Counted from the stretch's first letter, positions 27,374-37,083 are shown. The stretch is 64,000 bases of DNA from Enterococcus songbeiensis (GCF_005405265.1 NZ_BJDS01000004.1:103217-167216), one strand, 5' to 3'. Notes: generated by a model not told the origin, from the letters alone. Numbers and translations: made by a program.

Positions 27374-28132
27374 ATGGCACTATCTCCATTAGACATCCAA
27401 AATAAGAGCTTTCCGGTAAAAATGAGAGGCTACAATCAAGACGAAGTTGATGACTTTTTAGACCTGATTGTTCGTGACTACGAAGAATTGGTTCAAAAGA
27501 ATCGTGAAATGGAAAAATCATTGAAACATGCGGAAGAAAAATTGGAATATTTCAATGAACTGAAAGATGCATTGAATCAATCAATCATCGTGGCACAAGA
27601 CACAGCAGACAAAGTTAAAACAAGCGCCAGCAAGGAATCGGAAGTGATCGTGACCTCTGCACAAAATAAAGCGGATGAAATGATTGCAACGGCTGAAAAG
27701 CAAGCACATCAACTAACGACTTCTGCAGAACAACGAGCAAAAGATATCTTGAATGATGCTACACAAAATGCGCGTCAATTAGCAACGGAAACCAATGATT
27801 TGAAGACGAAAACACGGGTCTTCCATCAAAATCTGGCGTTGATGTTGCAATCACAACTGGAACAAGTCAAGAGCCCAGAGTGGGATGAAATCTTAAAACC
27901 ATTTTCAAGTTATGTACAAGATGGACATGAAGTTTTCAAAGAACTTGTTGCAAAAGAGCTTGACAATGAAAATGGTTCTGAAGTAAACTCAGAGGCAGAA
28001 GCAAATGATAATTCTGGTGTTTCCATTGTTGAATCAAGTGAAAAAATCATCGGTGTTCCAGAAAAAACGGAAGTAACCACGCTTGATGATGCAAAAGAAC
28101 TTTTAAATAAAATCGAAGAAACCAATAAGTAG
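27374..28132 (+). CDS. divIVA: cell division initiation protein DivIVA
   Basis: DivIVA senses negative membrane curvature at poles and septa and recruits other proteins. The 252 residues have the lipid-binding N-terminal domain (MALSPLDIQNKSFPVKMRGY, then NQDEVDDFLDLIVRDYE), long Ala/Glu/Lys-rich coiled coils with Thr/Ala repeats, and an acidic tail. AAAGGTGG precedes ATG 27374. Its last codons overlap the base of the downstream T-box stem I. Confidence 0.96.
   Translation: MALSPLDIQNKSFPVKMRGYNQDEVDDFLDLIVRDYEELVQKNREMEKSLKHAEEKLEYFNELKDALNQSIIVAQDTADKVKTSASKESEVIVTSAQNKADEMIATAEKQAHQLTTSAEQRAKDILNDATQNARQLATETNDLKTKTRVFHQNLALMLQSQLEQVKSPEWDEILKPFSSYVQDGHEVFKELVAKELDNENGSEVNSEAEANDNSGVSIVESSEKIIGVPEKTEVTTLDDAKELLNKIEETNK
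28083..28113 (+). promoter_or_regulatory. weak candidate promoter for the T-box transcript
   Basis: TTGATG (28083-28088) and TAAAAT (28108-28113) are 19 bases apart inside the end of divIVA. The spacing is long, so this is tentative; readthrough from divIVA is the alternative. Confidence 0.25.
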
Positions 28133-28352
28133 AACAGAAAAGCTATTTGTATTTTAAAAGCGAGCTAGTGATAGTGAGAGTCTAGTGAAACCCTACAAAT
28201 AGAAAGATCCTCTACCAGTTTTGATTTTGAAAATCAGTAAAAATCAACGGGTAATTCCGTTAACGATTACAAGAGGAAATCTAGTTTTAGATTTCATATT
28301 TTGGGTGGTACCACGACAAACGTTCGTCCCTTTTTGGGAGGAGCGTTTTTTT
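28129..28352 (+). promoter_or_regulatory. T-box riboswitch controlling ileS
   Basis: The leader senses uncharged tRNA-Ile and permits readthrough into ileS. Stem I closes GTAGA (28129-28133) with TCTAC near 28211-28215; CTATTTGTA pairs with TACAAATAG above it. The internal loop carries ATC at 28207-28209, the isoleucine specifier. The apical region has the usual GCGAGC and AGTGA-type motifs. The antiterminator T-box core GGGTGGTACCACG lies at 28303-28315, followed by the terminator. Stem I begins inside the divIVA stop codon (TAG 28130-28132). Confidence 0.92.
28319..28352 (+). terminator. T-box terminator hairpin
   Basis: CGTTCGTCCC pairs with GGGAGGAGCG (one mismatch, one G-T) around TTTTT and is followed by seven T residues. 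It competes with the antiterminator containing the T-box core. Confidence 0.85.
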
Positions 28353-28434
28353 ATTTGAAAAATTTTTTGGAAACAACAGAAATGGATTTGCACAACGAGA
28401 CTTTCGTTAATTGATTAAAAGGAGCGGGTCAAAG

Positions 28435-31227
28435 ATGAAAATCAAAGATACCTTACATCTTGGAAAAACAGCTTTTCCAATGCGGGGCAATTTGCCTAAT
28501 CGAGAAGTTGAATGGCAAAAAGAATGGGAAGAAAATGAATTATACCAACGTCGTCAAAAATTAAACGAAGGAAAACCAACCTTTGTTTTACATGATGGAC
28601 CACCCTATGCAAACGGCAATATCCATCTTGGACACTCACTAAATAAAATCAGTAAAGATATTATTATCCGTTCAAAATCGATGTCTGGCTTTCGTTCGCC
28701 TTATGTCCCTGGATGGGATACCCACGGACTGCCAATCGAACAAGTATTGGCAAATAAAGGAATCAAACGCAAAGAAATGACGTTAGCTGAATATCGTGAA
28801 AAATGTAAAGAATATGCGTTGACTCAGGTGGACAAACAACGCATTGATTTTAAACGTTTAGGTGTTTCCGGTGATTGGGATCATCCATATGTTACATTGG
28901 ATCCTGCGTATGAAGCGGCTGAAATTCGCGTTTTTGGCAAGATGGCTGAAAAAGGCTATATCTACAAAGGATTGAAACCAATTTATTGGTCACCGTCCAG
29001 TGAATCTTCCTTAGCAGAAGCCGAAATCGAATATAAGGATGTAAAATCAGCTTCGATCTACGTGGCCTTTAAAGTCGTTGATGGCAAAGATTTGTTGGAT
29101 ACCGATACATCATTTATTATCTGGACCACGACACCTTGGACGTTACCGGCTAACTTAGGAATTTCTGTTCACCCTAAATTTGCCTATTTGCAAGTTGAAG
29201 CGGATGGCAAAAAATATGTGGTGGCAAAAGACTTATTAGAAACGGTTTCGACAGAATTAGGCTGGCAAAAAGTCACTGTCTTGCAAGAGTTCTCTGGAAA
29301 GCAATTGGAATACATGACTGCACAACATCCATTTTATGATCGTACGTCTTTAGTCATGTGTGGCGAACACGTAACCTTGGATGCTGGTACTGGACTTGTT
29401 CATACCGCTCCTGGTCATGGGGAAGACGACTATATTGTGGGTAAAAAATATCATTTGGATGTGTTATCTCCTCTTGATGATCGCGGTGTTTTCACAGATG
29501 AAGCGCCAGGATTTGAAGGGATTTTTTATGACAAAGCAAATCCAATGGTCACAAAATTATTGGAAGAAAAAGGCGCTCTGCTGAAATTAGATTTCTTCAC
29601 CCATAGCTATCCCCATGATTGGCGGACGAAAAAACCCGTTATTTTCCGGGCTACACCGCAATGGTTTGCTTCAATCGATAAATTCCGTCAAGATATTTTG
29701 GATGAAGTTGAAAAAGTTGATTGGATCATTCCTTGGGGAAAAACACGTTTATACAATATGATTCGTGACCGGGGAGATTGGGTAATTTCTCGTCAACGGG
29801 CGTGGGGTGTGCCATTACCAATTTTCTATGCAGAAAACGGTGAGGCCATCATTACACCAGAAACAGTGGAACATGTTGCTCAGTTATTTGCTGAATTTGG
29901 TTCAAATGTTTGGTTTGAACGGGAAGCCAAGGAATTGTTGCCTGCAGGCTTTAGCCACCCAGGTTCACCAAATGGAACGTTTACAAAAGAAAATGATATC
30001 ATGGATGTTTGGTTTGATTCTGGCTCATCCCATGAAGCGGTCCTTCGTCAACGTCCTGAATTGACTTTCCCGGCTGATATGTATTTGGAAGGATCAGATC
30101 AATATCGCGGGTGGTTCAACTCCAGTATCACCACCAGTGTAGCAATCAATGGTATTGCTCCATATAAAGCAGTGCTTTCCCAAGGCTTTACCCTAGATGG
30201 TGAAGGACGCAAGATGAGTAAATCATTAGGAAACACCATTGTACCTGAAACGGTAATCAAGCAAATGGGTGCCGATATTTTACGACTATGGGTCAGCAGT
30301 GTTGATTATGAAGCAGATGTCCGAGTTTCAATGGATATTTTGAAACAAGTTGCAGAAGTTTATCGAAAAATTCGTAACACGATGCGCTTCTTGTTGGCAA
30401 ATACTGCCGATTTTGATCCTAAAAAAGATGCGGTTCCTTATGAAGACTTGCGTTCCGTGGATAAATATATGACTGTACGCTTGAATCAAGTGGTGAAAGA
30501 ATTGCGTGGAGGCTACGAAAGCTATAACTTCCTGCATATCTACAAAACAGTAATGAATTTTCTGACGGTAGATCTTTCCTCTTTCTATTTGGATTTTGCA
30601 AAAGATGTTGTGTATATTGAAGCAGAAAATGATCCGCAACGTCGCTGCATGCAGACGGTATTCTATCAAACCGCTGTGGCTTTGACAAAATTATTAACGC
30701 CAATCATTCCTCATACAGCAGAAGAAATCTGGTCTTTCTTGAGTGAAGAGAAAGAATATGTACAATTGGCTGAATTCCCAGCATATGAAGAATTTGCAAA
30801 TCAACAAGAATTGTTGGATACTTGGACAGCATTTATGGATTTCCGTGATGATGTTTTGAAGGCGTTAGAAGAAGCACGGAACAAAAAATTAATCGGTAAA
30901 TCGTTAGAAGCAAAACTAACTGTTTATCCAAATGAACAAACTGCTGCAATGCTAAAAGCAGTAGATGAAAACATTGCACAATTACTGATTGTTTCACCAG
31001 ATTATTTTGAAGTGAAGGCTGCCGGAACACCGGTACCTGATGAAGCACATCAATTTGAAGAGGTTGCCTTACTGGTGGAAAAAGCAGATGGTGTAGTTTG
31101 TGACCGTTGCCGACAAGTCCGAAAAGATGTCGGTTCAGATGAAAAACTGCCAACTCTTTGTGGACATTGTGCGCATATTGTTGAAGAAAACTTTGCGGAA
31201 GCAGTAGCAGAAGGTTTCGAAAACTAA
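28435..31227 (+). CDS. ileS: isoleucyl-tRNA synthetase
   Basis: Charges tRNA-Ile with isoleucine and edits misactivated valine. The 930 residues show the class I HIGH-type motif in [16 protein letters not shown], the editing domain ([14 protein letters not shown]), the KMSKS motif [10 protein letters not shown], and the C-terminal zinc site CDRC followed by CGHC. An in-frame start at 28411 lies upstream, but ATG 28435 fits AAAGGAGCGGG and the conserved [20 protein letters not shown] beginning. It is controlled by the T-box directly upstream. Confidence 0.98.
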   Translation: MKIKDTLHLGKTAFPMRGNLPNREVEWQKEWEENELYQRRQKLNEGKPTFVLHDGPPYANGNIHLGHSLNKISKDIIIRSKSMSGFRSPYVPGWDTHGLPIEQVLANKGIKRKEMTLAEYREKCKEYALTQVDKQRIDFKRLGVSGDWDHPYVTLDPAYEAAEIRVFGKMAEKGYIYKGLKPIYWSPSSESSLAEAEIEYKDVKSASIYVAFKVVDGKDLLDTDTSFIIWTTTPWTLPANLGISVHPKFAYLQVEADGKKYVVAKDLLETVSTELGWQKVTVLQEFSGKQLEYMTAQHPFYDRTSLVMCGEHVTLDAGTGLVHTAPGHGEDDYIVGKKYHLDVLSPLDDRGVFTDEAPGFEGIFYDKANPMVTKLLEEKGALLKLDFFTHSYPHDWRTKKPVIFRATPQWFASIDKFRQDILDEVEKVDWIIPWGKTRLYNMIRDRGDWVISRQRAWGVPLPIFYAENGEAIITPETVEHVAQLFAEFGSNVWFEREAKELLPAGFSHPGSPNGTFTKENDIMDVWFDSGSSHEAVLRQRPELTFPADMYLEGSDQYRGWFNSSITTSVAINGIAPYKAVLSQGFTLDGEGRKMSKSLGNTIVPETVIKQMGADILRLWVSSVDYEADVRVSMDILKQVAEVYRKIRNTMRFLLANTADFDPKKDAVPYEDLRSVDKYMTVRLNQVVKELRGGYESYNFLHIYKTVMNFLTVDLSSFYLDFAKDVVYIEAENDPQRRCMQTVFYQTAVALTKLLTPIIPHTAEEIWSFLSEEKEYVQLAEFPAYEEFANQQELLDTWTAFMDFRDDVLKALEEARNKKLIGKSLEAKLTVYPNEQTAAMLKAVDENIAQLLIVSPDYFEVKAAGTPVPDEAHQFEEVALLVEKADGVVCDRCRQVRKDVGSDEKLPTLCGHCAHIVEENFAEAVAEGFEN

Positions 31228-31231
31228 AAAA

Positions 31232-31266
31232 GCACTTCCCGATTTCAAGTCGGGAAGTGTTTTTTT
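31232..31266. terminator. bidirectional terminator between ileS and zwf
   Basis: CACTTCCCGA pairs with TCGGGAAGTG; A-rich DNA precedes and a T-run follows, so both converging genes (ileS plus, zwf minus) can end here. Confidence 0.85.
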
Positions 31267-32788
31267 AATCTAATAAATTGCGTTCGCGGTACCATTCATC
31301 TGGTTGCCAGATCCACTCGAAGCCATCTTTTTCCAGCAGGTCAAAGGCCGCTTGTGGCCCCATTGTTCCAGCTGCGTAGTTCGGAAAGTCTGGAGTATCC
31401 TTATCCCAAACACCACGGATTACATCAACGATTCGCCAAGATTGAGCAACTTCATCCCAATGGGTGAAGTTTGTACTGTCACCATTTAAGGCATCGAAAA
31501 TTAAGCGTTCATAAGCTTCTGGGCTGTTTTCTACTGCCTCGGCACTATTGCGGTAATCCAATTTGACCGGATGGGTATTGAAGCCCTGTCCGATTTCTTT
31601 GCCGTTAAGAGAAAGGCTGAAACCTTCTGTTGGTTGAATATAAATCGTCAAAACATTTTGTGGGAGCTTTTTATTTTCGCAAGGTTCCTTGATGTCGGCT
31701 TTAAATAAATTGACAGGCACTTGTTTGAAAACGATATTGATACGGGTTCCTTTTTCCGTCAGACGTTTACCGGTCCGAACATAAAAAGGAACGCCAGACC
31801 AACGGAAATTATCGATTTTAAATTTACCGGCAACAAAGGTCTCGGTTGTAGAGGTTTCGCTGACATTTGGTTCTTCCCGGTAAGAGGCAAAATTTGTACC
31901 TTCCAAACTTCCGCTGCTGTATTGTCCTCGGACAAAGTTTTCTCGCACTTCATCTTCTGTATAAACTCGGACTGCGTTCAATGCTTTGATTTTTTCACCA
32001 CGAATTTCTTGATCTGAAAAAGCAGCCGGTGGTTCCATCGCTAACAAAGATAAGATTTGCAGAATATGGTTTTGGACCATATCTTTTAAGGCTCCGCTAC
32101 GGTCGTAATAACCGCCGCGATCCTCCACGCCTAAACTTTCTGTCAACGTAATCTGCACGTTGTCGATATAGCGATTGTTCCACATAGATTCAAAAATATT
32201 ATTTGCAAAGCGGATTGCAGAAATATTTTGGATCATCTCTTTGCCTAGGTAATGATCGATCCGATAAATTTCATTTTCGGAAAACACCGCATTAATCTCT
32301 TCATTCAATTGTTTGGCTGTTTCATAATCGGAGCCAAAAGGTTTTTCAATGATGATGCGATGGAATCCAGTAGAATCCAGCATTCCTTGTGATTGCAGAT
32401 GTTCTACGATTACCCCAAAGAAATTAGGCGACATTGCCAAATAGTAAAGACGATTGCCGTCAAGCTGGTACTTTTGATCTAGTGTATCGGTCAATTTCTT
32501 TAACGTGAGATAGTGCTCAGTATCTTGCACATCATGGGATTGGTAATAAAAATGAGCGGCAAATTTTTCAGCTTCTTCTTCTGTTGGATTTAGAGAAGCG
32601 ATGGTTTCTTTAACGATACCGCGATAATGTTCATCGCTCCAAGGCCGACGAGCCGTTCCAATCACGGCAAATTGTTCTTGAATGTCACCTTTTCGATACA
32701 AACGGAAAAGGGAAGGATAAAGCTTTCGTTGTGCTAAATCCCCGGTCGCACCAAAAATGGTGAAGAGAACTTTTTTATTTTCTGACAT
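31265..32788 (-). CDS. zwf: glucose-6-phosphate 1-dehydrogenase
   Basis: First enzyme of the oxidative pentose phosphate pathway, making 6-phosphogluconolactone and NADPH. The 507 residues include the cofactor loop TIFGATGDLAQRKLYPSL, the catalytic RIDHYLGKEMIQN, and GGYYDRSGALKDMVQNH. A GTG nine bases further upstream is in frame, but AAGGAG is correctly spaced only for ATG 32788. That ribosome site is formed by the last two sense codons of the DtxR-family gene, so the two are probably cotranscribed and coupled. Confidence 0.97.
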   Translation of the reverse strand: MSENKKVLFTIFGATGDLAQRKLYPSLFRLYRKGDIQEQFAVIGTARRPWSDEHYRGIVKETIASLNPTEEEAEKFAAHFYYQSHDVQDTEHYLTLKKLTDTLDQKYQLDGNRLYYLAMSPNFFGVIVEHLQSQGMLDSTGFHRIIIEKPFGSDYETAKQLNEEINAVFSENEIYRIDHYLGKEMIQNISAIRFANNIFESMWNNRYIDNVQITLTESLGVEDRGGYYDRSGALKDMVQNHILQILSLLAMEPPAAFSDQEIRGEKIKALNAVRVYTEDEVRENFVRGQYSSGSLEGTNFASYREEPNVSETSTTETFVAGKFKIDNFRWSGVPFYVRTGKRLTEKGTRINIVFKQVPVNLFKADIKEPCENKKLPQNVLTIYIQPTEGFSLSLNGKEIGQGFNTHPVKLDYRNSAEAVENSPEAYERLIFDALNGDSTNFTHWDEVAQSWRIVDVIRGVWDKDTPDFPNYAAGTMGPQAAFDLLEKDGFEWIWQPDEWYRERNLLD

Positions 32789-32793
32789 AGGTC

Positions 32794-33450
32794 TCACTCC
32801 TTATCTAATGGATCAACAAAAATCGTACTTGCTGCTTTGTAGCTTACAGCGATGGTTTTTTGATCATTTTTGATTGTAATCGGACCTTCGTAGGCAGCAA
32901 CATCGATAATTTCATATTCTTCATGGATTTTCAAATCGATAGCGACAAGATAATCCAGTAATTCACGTTCATCTAAAACCCGAGCGATTCTCAAGGAAGT
33001 TCCGATGCCATAATCAGCCAAGGTTTGGCGTTTTTCTTCATGGATGGATTCTTCAAATCGAGGGATTTTTCCGCCGTGGGGGCAATATTCCGGGGTGCCC
33101 AAATAGTTTTCCAGCCGTTTTGCAAGACGTTCGGAAGTGACGTGTTCCAAAACCTCTGCATCGTCATGAACTTCATTCCACGAATAATTCAAATGTTCAA
33201 CGAGAAAAACTTCCCATAGGCGATGCTTGCGGATCAAAGTACTGGCAGATTTCAAGCCTTTTTGTGTTAGCTGAACCCCTTGATAGGGGGAATGTTCCAC
33301 AAGTTCTTCTTTTACTAATTTTGAAATCATTTCGCTGACGGAGGCTGCGGATACATCTAAGCCAGCCACGATTTGTTTGTTGCTGATTTTGTTTTCATCG
33401 CCGCCTAATTCTAGAATTATTTTTAAATAATCTTCACGATTTGGAGTCAT
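32794..33450 (-). CDS. DtxR/MntR-family metal-dependent regulator with C-terminal FeoA-like domain
   Basis: A 218-residue metalloregulator: N-terminal winged helix (MTPNREDYLKIILELGGDEN, KISNKQIVAGLDVSAASVSE), the metal-binding dimerisation domain (HRLWEVFLVEHLNYSWNEVH, then DDAEVLEHVTSERLAKRLE with Glu/His/Asp ligands, and CPHGGKIP), and a C-terminal SH3/FeoA-like domain. Such proteins use Mn2+ or Fe2+ as corepressor. A GTG two codons upstream is possible, but AAGGGTGAG fits ATG 33450. Followed by zwf. It is not obviously the efaCBA regulator EfaR, since no ABC Mn importer is nearby. Confidence 0.9.
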   Translation of the reverse strand: MTPNREDYLKIILELGGDENKISNKQIVAGLDVSAASVSEMISKLVKEELVEHSPYQGVQLTQKGLKSASTLIRKHRLWEVFLVEHLNYSWNEVHDDAEVLEHVTSERLAKRLENYLGTPEYCPHGGKIPRFEESIHEEKRQTLADYGIGTSLRIARVLDERELLDYLVAIDLKIHEEYEIIDVAAYEGPITIKNDQKTIAVSYKAASTIFVDPLDKE

Positions 33451-33481
33451 TCTCACTCACCCTTTCCATCAACGACTATCC

Positions 33482-33516
33482 TAGTAAATTCTACCAAAAA
33501 AGCTCAGCATTTACTA
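33482..33516 (-). promoter_or_regulatory. 8-bp dyad framing the promoter of the DtxR-family gene
   Basis: TAGTAAAT (33482-33489) and ATTTACTA (33509-33516) are perfect inverted copies 19 bases apart. On the minus strand a TGGTAGAAT extended -10 lies between and overlaps one arm. It is a plausible operator for autoregulation. Confidence 0.45.
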
Positions 33517-33531
33517 TTATTAATCATTACA

Positions 33532-33561
33532 AAAAAATCGAAGCTTCCGCCTCGATTTTTT
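33532..33561 (-). terminator. terminator of the aminopeptidase gene
   Basis: AAAAAATCGA and TCGATTTTTT pair around a ten-base loop; reading on the minus strand a T-run follows the stop codon at 33567. Confidence 0.75.
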
Positions 33562-33566
33562 AGCGT

Positions 33567-34802
33567 TTATGCCCAGTCACCGTTGCGGAACACTGGTACG
33601 GTCGAACCGTCCTCGCGAATCCCGTCGATCGACATTTGATCAGAGCCTACCATGAAATCAACGTGTGTTTGGCTGCGATTTAATCCGGCAGCGTCCAATT
33701 CTTCTTCGCTCATTTCCGTGCCTCCTTGGATGCTGAAGGCATAGGCGGAACCTAATGCCAAGTGATTGGAGGCATTTTCGTCAAACAACGTATTGAAGAA
33801 GGTAATCCCGGATTGTGAGATTGGGGACGGATCAGGAACTAAGGCAACTTCACCTAAGTGGGTAGCGCCTTCGTCTGTCTCTAATAATTTTTTCAAGACT
33901 TCTTGTCCTTGTTTTGCGGAGAAATCAACGACTTTTCCATTTTTGAAAGTAAAAGTCATTCCGGAAATAATCGTTCCCGCATAGCTTAAAGGTTTCGTGC
34001 TGGAGATATAGCCATCTACCCGGCGGCTGTCAGGTGCAGTGAAAACTTCTTCCGTTGGCATATTTGCCATGAATTTTTCGTTGCGGGCATTAAAACTGCC
34101 GGCGCCTTCCCAAAGGTGATTCTTAGGCAAGCCAATCGTCAGATCTGTTCCCGGAGCAGTGTAATGCAGCGCAGTGAATTGTTCTTTATTTAATTCATCT
34201 GCTTTTTTTTGCAATTTTTCGTCGTGGGCTTTCCAAGCAGCTACAGGATTTGCTTCGTAGATACGGGTAGTTTTGAAAATTTCGTCCCACAAACGGTCTT
34301 GGGCTGTTTCTGGTGTATCATTTGGAAAAACTTTTTGTGCCCAGTCTTGGCCAGCGGCGGCTACCACAGTCCAGCTAACTTTATTTGCTTGGGTAGCTTT
34401 TCGCAGATTCAATAAAGCTTTTCCGCTGGCTGCTTGGTAGGTTGCCACGCGATGAGTATCAATTCCAGCCAGTGAATCAGGATTGGAAGAGACAACACTA
34501 ATGCGGCTGGCACCTTTTTTCACCCAATCGTCGGCTTGGTCGACTTTATATTGCGGTACCGTTTCAATTCGGTCTTGGGCTGCGAACGCTAGAAATTCTT
34601 TTTGGACAAAATCATCGGTCCACTGAACAATGACTTCTGATGCACCAAGTTCATAGGCTTTTTCTGTAAGTAAGCGGGCTAATTCTGCTTGTTCCACACT
34701 GATTTGAATAACAATTGTGTGTCCTTTTTGAACATTGACACCCACCTCTGTAATCAGTTGTGCATATTTGTTTAGATATTCTTTAAAATTTGCGAGTACC
34801 AT
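33567..34802 (-). CDS. pepS: M29-family metallo-aminopeptidase (AmpS/PepS type)
   Basis: A cytoplasmic zinc/cobalt-type aminopeptidase of 411 residues. The family pattern is visible: a long N-terminal domain (YAQLITEVGVNVQKGHTIVI), then the catalytic half with NMPTEEVFTAPD (metal-binding Glu), GEVALVPDPSPI, NTLFDENASNHLALGSAY, and the closing THVDFMVGSDQMSIDG (His and Asp ligands). AGGAGGTAAATT precedes ATG 34802. It has its own promoter and terminator. Peptide specificity is not readable from sequence. Confidence 0.93.
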   Translation of the reverse strand: MVLANFKEYLNKYAQLITEVGVNVQKGHTIVIQISVEQAELARLLTEKAYELGASEVIVQWTDDFVQKEFLAFAAQDRIETVPQYKVDQADDWVKKGASRISVVSSNPDSLAGIDTHRVATYQAASGKALLNLRKATQANKVSWTVVAAAGQDWAQKVFPNDTPETAQDRLWDEIFKTTRIYEANPVAAWKAHDEKLQKKADELNKEQFTALHYTAPGTDLTIGLPKNHLWEGAGSFNARNEKFMANMPTEEVFTAPDSRRVDGYISSTKPLSYAGTIISGMTFTFKNGKVVDFSAKQGQEVLKKLLETDEGATHLGEVALVPDPSPISQSGITFFNTLFDENASNHLALGSAYAFSIQGGTEMSEEELDAAGLNRSQTHVDFMVGSDQMSIDGIREDGSTVPVFRNGDWA

Positions 34803-34840
34803 AATTTACCTCCTAAAGGGTTTTAATAATTAGATAACCA

Positions 34841-34869
34841 TTTTTATGATAACACTGGGAAAATGACAA
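34841..34869 (-). promoter_or_regulatory. candidate aminopeptidase promoter
   Basis: On the minus strand TTGTCA (34869-34864), a 17-base spacer and TAAAAA (34846-34841). Confidence 0.5.
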
Positions 34870-34963
34870 GACAACAAAAGTGCTATGATTTTGAAAATTT
34901 TTTTTGATGTTGAAAAAACAAGTGAAATTATTTCTATAAATTGAAAAGAAGAAAAAAGAGTTT

Positions 34964-34992
34964 TTGTCAGATAAAAAAAAACATGATACAAT
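34964..34992 (+). promoter_or_regulatory. promoter of the TetR-family gene
   Basis: TTGTCA (34964-34969), a 17-base spacer and TACAAT (34987-34992), about 57 bases before the start codon. Confidence 0.65.
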
Positions 34993-35048
34993 AAATTCAG
35001 GCAAAAAATGAAAGCGATATACAAAATGACGAAGGAGATTAAAATATC

Positions 35049-35621
35049 ATGGCAAGAAAGAAAACAATTACCCGAGATCAAATTTTAGATGCGGCGTATG
35101 ATGTTGTTGCGGCAGATGGATTTGCTCGCTTTACGGCAAGAAATATCGCTGCAGAGATGAATTGCTCGACACAGCCGATTTATTTAGAATTTCAAAACAT
35201 GGATGATTTAAAAAATGCGCTGATTGACAAAATTTTAAATTATTTAGCGACCGATGTTTTTCCGATTGAACATACAGGCAATACGATTATTGACTTAGCG
35301 TTGAACTACATAGAATTTGCCACCACCAAACGACGACTTTACCGCGCAATGTATTTGGAAGAATACGGCGGCGGAAAAAAAATCCAGAAATTTTCTTACG
35401 ATTATTTTGTTCAAGCTGTAAAAGATGATGAAAACTACCAAAACTTATCTCAGGAAGAATTGGAAGAACTTCATATGGGTACTTGGATCGTTGCGACGGG
35501 TATTGCTTCCTTGATGTCTTCCGGAATCATTGCTCCGACAGAAGATCAGATCAAAGGATTGATGGAAGAAAGTATCAGAGATATTCTCAATGACCAGTTG
35601 GCAGTACAATTAAACTATTAA
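35049..35621 (+). CDS. TetR/AcrR-family transcription regulator
   Basis: A 190-residue regulator with the N-terminal TetR helix-turn-helix (TRDQILDAAYDVVAADGFAR, FTARNIAAEMNCSTQPIYLE) and a ligand domain of unknown specificity. The recognition-helix segment STQPIYLEF is of the subtype found in small stand-alone TetR proteins. No efflux or enzyme gene lies next to it on the same strand, and it is divergent from pepS, so its target is unclear. AAGGAG precedes ATG 35049. Confidence 0.85.
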   Translation: MARKKTITRDQILDAAYDVVAADGFARFTARNIAAEMNCSTQPIYLEFQNMDDLKNALIDKILNYLATDVFPIEHTGNTIIDLALNYIEFATTKRRLYRAMYLEEYGGGKKIQKFSYDYFVQAVKDDENYQNLSQEELEELHMGTWIVATGIASLMSSGIIAPTEDQIKGLMEESIRDILNDQLAVQLNY

Positions 35622-35639
35622 GCCTGTTTAAAAACAGAC

Positions 35640-35676
35640 AAAAAGAGGGACGCGTCAGTTAAGCGCGTCCCTCTTG
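35640..35676. terminator. terminator of the flavodoxin gene
   Basis: AAGAGGGACGCG and CGCGTCCCTCTT form a 12-bp stem with a nine-base loop. The T-run is on the minus strand side, so it mainly serves flavodoxin; the plus-strand tail is not T-rich. Confidence 0.75.
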
Positions 35677-35686
35677 CTTCGTCAAC

Positions 35687-36130
35687 TTATTTTGCTGCTT
35701 CGACAAGTTTTTTGGCGAAGGTCTCCAGATTTTCGATATCTTCTTCTTCGGCGTTCAAATCAACTTTGACACTTTCCGCTCCTTTTGTGGCACCTGTTTT
35801 GGCAAAGACAGCGTCAAAATCGTCGATGGATTTGCAAAAATCATCATAAAACGTGTCTCCAGATCCGCAAACGCCATAAATTTTTCCGCTCAGATCAAGT
35901 TCTTGCAGATCTTCATAAAAATCAACGATCTCATCTGGCAGTTCACCATCACCATATGTATAGGTCGCTAAGATGCAAATATCTGCATCTTCAAATTCGT
36001 CGGCATCCACTTGTGTACATTCATTGATTTCGACATCGATCGCTAAGTTTTCCATTGCTTCGGCAACGATATCCGCGATTTCTTCTGTATTTCCAGTCAT
36101 ACTAGCATAAACGATTTTTGCTACAGTCAT
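35687..36130 (-). CDS. short-chain flavodoxin
   Basis: A 147-residue electron carrier. The FMN phosphate loop is VYASMTGNTEEIADI near the N-terminus, the aromatic ring loops follow as TYTYGDGELPDE and GSGDTFYDDFC, and the protein is strongly acidic, as expected. Flavodoxins pass electrons to enzymes such as activated radical proteins and IspG-type Fe-S enzymes; the partner here is unknown. GGAGGAACCTC precedes ATG 36130. Confidence 0.93.
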   Translation of the reverse strand: MTVAKIVYASMTGNTEEIADIVAEAMENLAIDVEINECTQVDADEFEDADICILATYTYGDGELPDEIVDFYEDLQELDLSGKIYGVCGSGDTFYDDFCKSIDDFDAVFAKTGATKGAESVKVDLNAEEEDIENLETFAKKLVEAAK

Positions 36131-36181
36131 GAGGTTCCTCCTACGATTTCTCTATAAACTATTCCTTCTAGGCTCGGCTTA

Positions 36182-36190
36182 ATTATAGCA
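36182..36190 (-). promoter_or_regulatory. extended -10 of the flavodoxin promoter
   Basis: On the minus strand TGCTATAAT is present; no good -35 matches at 17 bases, as is common for extended -10 promoters. Confidence 0.5.
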
Positions 36191-36236
36191 AATGTAGGTT
36201 GGAAAGAAAACTCCTCCCGAAGTGAAATAAACAGCA

Positions 36237-36266
36237 TTTGGCGAAAAATCGCTACTATGGTAAAAT
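36237..36266 (+). promoter_or_regulatory. promoter of map
   Basis: TTTGGC (36237-36242), 18 bases, TAAAAT (36261-36266) with TGG extension. Confidence 0.5.
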
Positions 36267-36296
36267 AAGAACGATTTGAAAAGAGGAGATAGTAAA

Positions 36297-37061
36297 ATGA
36301 TTACATTAAAATCAGCAAGAGAAATTGAATTAATGAAGGAATCTGGTGAATTATTGGCGGAAGTCCATAAACAGTTGCGCACATTTATCAAACCAGGTGT
36401 TTCAAGCTGGGATATCGAAGTCTTTGTTCGCAATTTTATTGAAAGCCATGGCGGAGTTGCCGCACAAATTGGCTTTGAAGGCTATAAATATGCGACTTGT
36501 TGTAGTGTCAACACAGAAATCTGTCATGGATTTCCTCGCAAGCAACCATTGAAAAATGGGGATTTGATTAAAGTGGATATGTGTATTGATTTAAAAGGTG
36601 CGATGTCTGATTCTTGCTGGTCCTATGTTGTAGGTGATTCTACACCTGAATTGGACCACTTGATGGAAGTGACCCGTAAATCCATGTATTTGGGAATTGA
36701 ACAGGCTGTTATCGGCAATCGAATCGGTGACATCGGTCATGCAATCCAAACTTATGTAGAAGGGGAAAATCTTTCTGTTGTTCGGGATTTTGTTGGACAC
36801 GGCATTGGACCAACAATCCACGAAAGTCCTTCAATTCCTCATTATGGTGAAGCAGGAAAAGGATTGCGTTTAAAAGAAGGAATGGTCATCACCGTAGAAC
36901 CTATGGTCAATACCGGAACATGGAAAATGAAGATGGACCCAAATGGTTGGACAGCCTACACCTTAGATGGTGGATTAAGCTGTCAGTTTGAACACACGAT
37001 TGCTATTACAAAAGACGGGCCAAAAATTTTGACTTCTCAAGGGGAAGAGGGAACTTACTAA
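36297..37061 (+). CDS. map: type I methionine aminopeptidase
   Basis: Removes the initiator Met from new proteins. The 254 residues have LKSAREIELMKESGELLAEV at the start, HGFPRKQPLKNGDLIKVD and SDSCWSYVV (Asp metal ligands), GHGIGPTIHESPSIPHYG (His ligand region) and VITVEPMVNTG plus FEHTIAI (Glu ligands). It is the form with an unusual short C-terminal region (MKMDPNGWTAYTLDGGLSCQ). An in-frame ATG at 36276 precedes the ribosome site GAGGAG, so ATG 36297 is taken. Confidence 0.96.
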   Translation: MITLKSAREIELMKESGELLAEVHKQLRTFIKPGVSSWDIEVFVRNFIESHGGVAAQIGFEGYKYATCCSVNTEICHGFPRKQPLKNGDLIKVDMCIDLKGAMSDSCWSYVVGDSTPELDHLMEVTRKSMYLGIEQAVIGNRIGDIGHAIQTYVEGENLSVVRDFVGHGIGPTIHESPSIPHYGEAGKGLRLKEGMVITVEPMVNTGTWKMKMDPNGWTAYTLDGGLSCQFEHTIAITKDGPKILTSQGEEGTY

Positions 37062-37083
37062 GCAGCAAGAAATGGAGAATGCA

